Below, piece by piece: positions 4,933 through 5,741 of a stretch of DNA of 5,741 nucleotides. The DNA lies in contig CAJUGH010000058.1 in the NCBI GenBank assembly GCA_910586215.1, positions 1-5,741 on the forward strand, given 5' to 3'. How positions within the stretch are numbered: the first letter of the stretch is position 1; every line of letters starts with the position of its first letter. The notes beneath the pieces were generated by a model that was not told where the DNA came from, did no database searches, and saw only the letters and a list, made by a program, of their open reading frames with translations. The translations under genes were made by a program, and so were the position numbers. Origin of the DNA: an uncultured Acetatifactor sp. Its GTDB lineage: Bacteria; Bacillota; Clostridia; Lachnospirales; Lachnospiraceae.

Positions 4933-5076
4933 ATGAAGCATATCAAGACATTGTCCACCAGGGACTTAAAGGAATCCATGAAGAAGGGCGGCTGTGGTGA
5001 ATGCCAGACTTCCTGTCAGTCTGCCTGCAAGACTTCCTGTACCGTAGGGAACCAGAGCTGTGAGAAGATTAAATAA
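4933..5076 (+). CDS. scfA: SCIFF ranthipeptide precursor (six cysteines in forty-five residues)
   Basis: A 47-residue precursor peptide. The first 20 residues (MKHIKTLSTRDLKESMKKGG) are the conserved leader that recruits the maturase. The core has six cysteines at 21, 24, 28, 32, 36 and 43, interspersed with Thr, Ser and Gln. In the related CteA peptide the radical SAM enzyme joins a cysteine sulfur to the gamma carbon of a threonine. C32 and T37 here seem to correspond to the reported linked pair, and T26, T34 and T37 are further candidates. The ribosome binding site AAAGGAGG (4917-4924) is near perfect with 8-nt spacing to ATG. The stop is TAA at 5074-5076. The maturase gene follows after a 164-nt structured gap. 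SCIFF is nearly universal in Clostridia; ranthipeptides have been linked to population-level signalling in some clostridia, but the role here is unknown. The family call is very secure. Confidence 0.97.
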   Translation: MKHIKTLSTRDLKESMKKGGCGECQTSCQSACKTSCTVGNQSCEKIK

Positions 5077-5096
5077 CCTGGCCTTGAGGCTCAAGC

Positions 5097-5125
5097 AAGC
5101 AGCGATTCAGGTCGCTGCTTCTTTT
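5097..5125 (+). terminator. Terminator-like hairpin (attenuator) between SCIFF and its maturase
   Basis: A perfect 9-bp stem, AAGCAGCGA/TCGCTGCTT (5097-5105 and 5112-5120), has the loop TTCAGG and is followed by CTTTTC. It lies 20 nt after the SCIFF stop codon. The U tract is short, so partial termination is likely. This would leave abundant short SCIFF mRNA and a minority of read-through transcripts encoding the enzyme. Confidence 0.75.
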
Positions 5126-5143
5126 CGTGCATAGACCCAGGCA

Positions 5144-5177
5144 CCTGCACATTGGACGGACTTGCCCGGTGTGCAGG
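5144..5177 (+). promoter_or_regulatory. Second intercistronic hairpin upstream of the maturase gene
   Basis: CCTGCACA (5144-5151) pairs perfectly with TGTGCAGG (5170-5177). The stem continues inward by four more pairs, two of them G-T (5152-5155 with 5166-5169), leaving a 10-nt loop. No T tract follows, so it is not a simple terminator. It may protect the 5' end of a processed maturase mRNA or control access to the weak start region. No good promoter is visible between 5077 and 5240, so maturase expression probably depends on read-through. Confidence 0.55.
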
Positions 5178-5240
5178 ACGGAAGCATGCATTTTGTGCTG
5201 TTATCCGGAAACAGACAAGAAAAGGGAGAAATGAGATACT

Positions 5241-5741
5241 GTGATACATCAGTTTAAGAATAATGGGTACAACATCATCATGGATGTGAACAGCGGCAGT
5301 GTCCATGTGGTGGATGATATCGTGTACGACATGATCCCCCTGGTGGAACCGCTGGTGAACGAAGGGATCAAGGACAGGGACACGATTAAGGCGGCGGTGC
5401 TGAACCTGGCAGGCCTGCCTTATCCGGCAGGGGAGATCACTGAGGCAGTGGATGAGGTGCTGGAACTGGAGGCCGCCGGGCAGCTATTTGCGAAGGATAT
5501 CTACGAGAAATATGTGTTTGACTTCAAGAACAGGCAGACGGTGGTGAAGGCTCTCTGTCTCCATATTGCCCATGACTGCAACCTGGCGTGCCAGTACTGC
5601 TTTGCCGGGGAAGGAGAGTACCACGGCAGGCGGGCGCTGATGAGCCAGGAGGTGGGGAAGAAGGCCCTGGACTTCCTGGTGGCCAGTTCCGGGAACCGGG
5701 TGAACCTGGAGGTGGACTTCTTCGGCGGGGAGCCGCTGATG
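5241..5741 (+). CDS. scfB: SCIFF maturase, radical SAM thioether-forming enzyme (3' end outside window)
   Basis: The first 167 residues of the radical SAM enzyme that matures SCIFF (rSAM/SPASM type; CteB is the studied relative). Residues 1 to about 95 form the peptide-recognition (RRE-like) region. It begins VIHQFKNNGYNIIMDVNSGS, typical of the family, and continues with predicted helices such as AVDEVLELEAAGQLF. The radical SAM core starts near residue 100. It has the [4Fe-4S] motif C113-x3-C117-x2-C120 (DCNLACQYC) and, at the window edge, GGEP (162-165), which helps bind SAM. The auxiliary-cluster SPASM domain should lie downstream, beyond 5741. The start is GTG at 5241. The nearest Shine-Dalgarno, AAGGGAG at 5222-5228, is 12 nt away, which is long, and an out-of-frame ATG lies between. 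Low translation fits an enzyme needed in small amounts. Identity is certain from motifs and from the adjacent precursor. Confidence 0.96.
   Translation, partial: MIHQFKNNGYNIIMDVNSGSVHVVDDIVYDMIPLVEPLVNEGIKDRDTIKAAVLNLAGLPYPAGEITEAVDEVLELEAAGQLFAKDIYEKYVFDFKNRQTVVKALCLHIAHDCNLACQYCFAGEGEYHGRRALMSQEVGKKALDFLVASSGNRVNLEVDFFGGEPLM

Noticed and set aside
5091..5306. Minus-strand open frame across the SCIFF-maturase gap
   Set aside because: It is antisense to the maturase start and the intercistronic hairpins, with no ribosome binding site or recognisable domain.

Overview
The window looks like chromosomal core sequence from a Clostridia bacterium, probably Lachnospiraceae. The main reasons are the SCIFF ranthipeptide precursor with its dedicated radical SAM maturase (a pair nearly confined to Clostridia), a TIGR04086-type small membrane protein beside it, AGGAGG-type ribosome binding sites, sigma-A-type promoters and moderately GC-rich coding sequence. 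The species assignment is inference; no 16S or other species marker is present.

Layout: (1) Positions 1-300 hold the 3' part of a tRNA-Lys(UUU) gene on + and a complete tRNA-Leu(UAG) gene on -. They converge on two back-to-back terminators, and the Leu gene has a near-perfect promoter. (2) Positions 300-1541 hold a 16-bp tandem repeat made of short dyads, a promoter, a hairpin leader and a GH25 muramidase with C-terminal peptidoglycan-binding repeats. It has no signal peptide and looks like a lone phage-type endolysin. (3) Positions 1595-2889 hold a metal-responsive unit: an extended -10 promoter, a yybP-ykoY (Mn2+) riboswitch whose P1 stem competes with an intrinsic terminator, a second unexplained leader hairpin, and a CaCA-family cation antiporter, closed by a 19-bp-stem terminator. 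(4) Positions 2925-4341, on -, encode a CNNM/CorC-HlyC family (DUF21-CBS-CBS-CorC_HlyC) transporter from a TTG start, convergent with the antiporter. (5) Positions 4399-4776 encode a four-helix membrane protein of unknown function. (6) Positions 4840 to the end hold the SCIFF ranthipeptide system: a strong isolated promoter, the 47-residue six-cysteine precursor, a terminator-like hairpin and a second hairpin in the 164-nt intercistronic gap, then the radical SAM maturase, which is cut by the window edge.

How the parts relate: the antiporter and the CorC-like protein are both predicted divalent-cation exporters. The riboswitch makes Mn2+ the best guess for the substrate, or at least the inducer, of the antiporter. 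The SCIFF precursor and maturase form one biosynthetic unit, and the hairpin between them would give much more precursor mRNA than enzyme mRNA. The best leads are this attenuator-like intercistronic region, the riboswitch-antiporter pairing, and the dyad repeats between the divergent tRNA-Leu and lysozyme promoters.
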